Source: an uncultured Cohaesibacter sp.
Lineage (GTDB): Bacteria > Pseudomonadota > Alphaproteobacteria > Rhizobiales > Cohaesibacteraceae
Direction: 5' to 3'
Length of the DNA: 64,000 bases
Assembly (NCBI RefSeq): GCF_963662805.1
Contig: NZ_OY759856.1
Coordinates: 193,246 to 257,245, forward strand
The notes beneath the pieces are model-generated. The model did not search any database and was not told the DNA's origin. It was given only the letters and a program-made list of their open reading frames with translations. Both the position numbers and the translations under genes were made by a program. Below are positions 62,781-64,000 of the stretch, in pieces (the stretch's first letter is position 1; every line of letters begins with the position of its first letter).

Positions 62781-64000
62781 ATGCGCCTTTTGATCACCGG
62801 AACCCTGAATGGCCAGCTTTCCCAGGCAACCAAGATCGCCCTGGATCGTGGTGCTCAGGTGTCCCACGCAGAAACCATCGAGATGGCCCTCAACCATTTG
62901 CGAGCGGGCCGCGGTGCCGACCTGATGATGGTCGATGTCAAGCTGGACATCGCTATCCTCATTTCGGCTCTTGAAACCGAACATATCACGATCCCGGTCG
63001 TGGCCTGTGGCGTGGAAAACGATGCCCGCGCCGCCGTCAATGCCATCCGCGCCGGCGCCAAGGAATATATTCCTCTGCCGCCGGATCCGGAAATCATCGC
63101 AGCCGTTCTGCAAGCCGTATCGCAGGATCAGGGCAATTTGCTCTATCGCGACCCGGCCATGTCGAATGTGGTCCAGCTGGCCAACCAGATTGCCCCCAGT
63201 GATGCGTCGGTTCTGATCACCGGCGAAAGCGGCACCGGCAAGGAAGTCCTTGCCCGCCACGTCCACGCCAAATCCCGCCGCACAGCACAGCCCTTCGTCT
63301 CCGTCAACTGCGCCGCGATCCCCGACAATCTGCTTGAATCCGAGCTGTTCGGTCACGAGAAAGGCGCCTTCACCGGCGCCGTGGCCCGCCGCATCGGCAA
63401 ATTCGAGGAAGCCAACGGCGGCACCCTGCTACTGGACGAGATTTCCGAAATGGATATCCGCCTGCAGGCCAAGCTGCTACGCGCCATTCAGGAGCGTGTC
63501 ATCGACCGCGTTGGCGGTGCCAAACCGGTGCCGATCGACATCCGCATCATCGCGACCTCCAACCGCAATCTCGCCGACGAAGTCCGCGCGGGCACCTTCC
63601 GCGAAGACCTTCTGTTCCGTCTCAACGTGATCAACCTGCAGATCCCGCCACTGCGCGACCGTCCGCAGGATATTGATCTTCTGGCCGCCCATTTCGCTGA
63701 CAAATATGCTCAGGCCAACGGTCTGCCACAGCGCAAACTGAGCTCGGCCTGCTCTCGTCATCTGCATGCCAATGTCTGGGATGGCAACGTCCGTGAGCTG
63801 GAAAATACCATCCATCGTGCCGTTCTGCTGGCAACCGGCGTCGAAATCGGAGCCGAAGCCCTGCGCATGCCCGATGGCAGTCGCATGGATCAGACCATTA
63901 TCGGCATGGCATCCGGTCCTGCAGCTCAGGCGGTTATGGCAGCCGAAGGCGTCACTCGGACGCTAGTTGGCCGCACGGTGTCCGATGTCGAGCAGGAATT
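62781..64000 (+). CDS. flbD: Sigma-54-dependent flagellar regulator FlbD, 3' end outside window
   Basis: Start ATG at 62781 after GGGAGAGTAAT; 406 codons visible. N-terminal degenerate receiver (MRLLITGTLNGQLSQATKIA; the usual acidic pocket is absent, as in Caulobacter FlbD), then the AAA+ sigma-54 domain: Walker A GESGTGKEVLARHVH, GAFTGA loop in ELFGHEKGAFTGAVARRIGK, Walker B GTLLLDEISEMDIRLQAK, RLNVINLQIPPLRDRPQDID and NVRELENTIHRAVLLATG. The C-terminal Fis-type DNA-binding domain lies beyond the window. It activates late flagellar genes and represses the early fliF promoter in Caulobacter. Confidence 0.93.
   Translation, partial: MRLLITGTLNGQLSQATKIALDRGAQVSHAETIEMALNHLRAGRGADLMMVDVKLDIAILISALETEHITIPVVACGVENDARAAVNAIRAGAKEYIPLPPDPEIIAAVLQAVSQDQGNLLYRDPAMSNVVQLANQIAPSDASVLITGESGTGKEVLARHVHAKSRRTAQPFVSVNCAAIPDNLLESELFGHEKGAFTGAVARRIGKFEEANGGTLLLDEISEMDIRLQAKLLRAIQERVIDRVGGAKPVPIDIRIIATSNRNLADEVRAGTFREDLLFRLNVINLQIPPLRDRPQDIDLLAAHFADKYAQANGLPQRKLSSACSRHLHANVWDGNVRELENTIHRAVLLATGVEIGAEALRMPDGSRMDQTIIGMASGPAAQAVMAAEGVTRTLVGRTVSDVEQE

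Noticed and set aside
1..64000. CRISPR arrays, prophage, insertion sequences, tRNA or rRNA genes, restriction or toxin-antitoxin defence systems
   Set aside because: Intergenic regions and reading frames were scanned for direct repeats with spacers, transposase or integrase motifs and tRNA-like cloverleafs; none was convincing.

Overview
The window looks like chromosome from a motile, free-living, probably marine alphaproteobacterium of the Hyphomicrobiales (Rhizobiales) type. Supporting evidence seen directly: a flagellar block in the Caulobacter-like order fliF-fliG-fliH(flbE)-fliN-flbD, the CtrA inhibitor SciP with CtrA boxes (TTAA-N7-TTAA), an alphaproteobacterial LexA box (GAAC-N7-GAAC) ahead of an imuA-imuB-dnaE2 cassette, and a NasS/NasT nitrate system. 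A Cohaesibacter-like genus is a guess, not shown. No rRNA, tRNA, CRISPR array, transposase, integrase or attachment site was recognised.

Layout. 1-6957 (minus): a LacI-controlled operon for uptake and hydrolysis of a glycoside, probably a glucosylglycerate-like compatible solute (regulator, binding protein, two permeases, GH63-type hydrolase, MalK/UgpC-type ATPase cut by the window edge), preceded by three LacI-type palindromes. 7379-19668 (minus): a complete nitrate assimilation locus, nasT-nasS then nrtA-nrtB-(nrtC::nrtD)-nirB-nirD-nasA. The nrtA leader carries a sigma-54-like promoter, two hexaloop hairpins fitting an ANTAR target and a long intrinsic terminator. 19761-22297: a Kef-type K+/H+ antiporter with its KefF-like flavoprotein. 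22491-28049: the SOS mutasome imuA-imuB-dnaE2. 28050-28902: intergenic DNA with a possible small ORF and a hairpin-rich block. 28903-32946: YaiI/DUF188 protein, then sitABCD-type Mn/Fe import. 33225-36808: three genes (papain-like amidase, RND/MMPL transporter, small secreted protein) of unknown joint function. 36836-37519: RluA-type pseudouridine synthase.

38077-49769: a DUF4212 + sodium:solute symporter pair, a cyclic-nucleotide/CBS/DUF294 protein, a receiver-only response regulator, and a membrane PAS/histidine-kinase-like protein fused to a DEDDh exonuclease. This signalling module is interrupted by about 5 kb holding a small membrane protein, a lipoprotein and an autotransporter. 49766-53116: EamA transporter, HerA-like ATPase, GNAT-like protein. 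53202-54395: mnmA. 54695-64000: fliK, flgD, sciP, fliF, fliG, fliH, fliN and flbD (cut by the window end).

Data caveat: several genes, especially between 41.9 and 49.1 kb but also imuB, dnaE2 and sitC, are broken by single-base indels, most of them in short homopolymers, and joining the frames restores full family-like proteins. This looks more like sequencing or assembly error than gene decay, so these genes are given as frameshifted rather than dead. The autotransporter has so many breaks that it is listed as a pseudogene pending resequencing.
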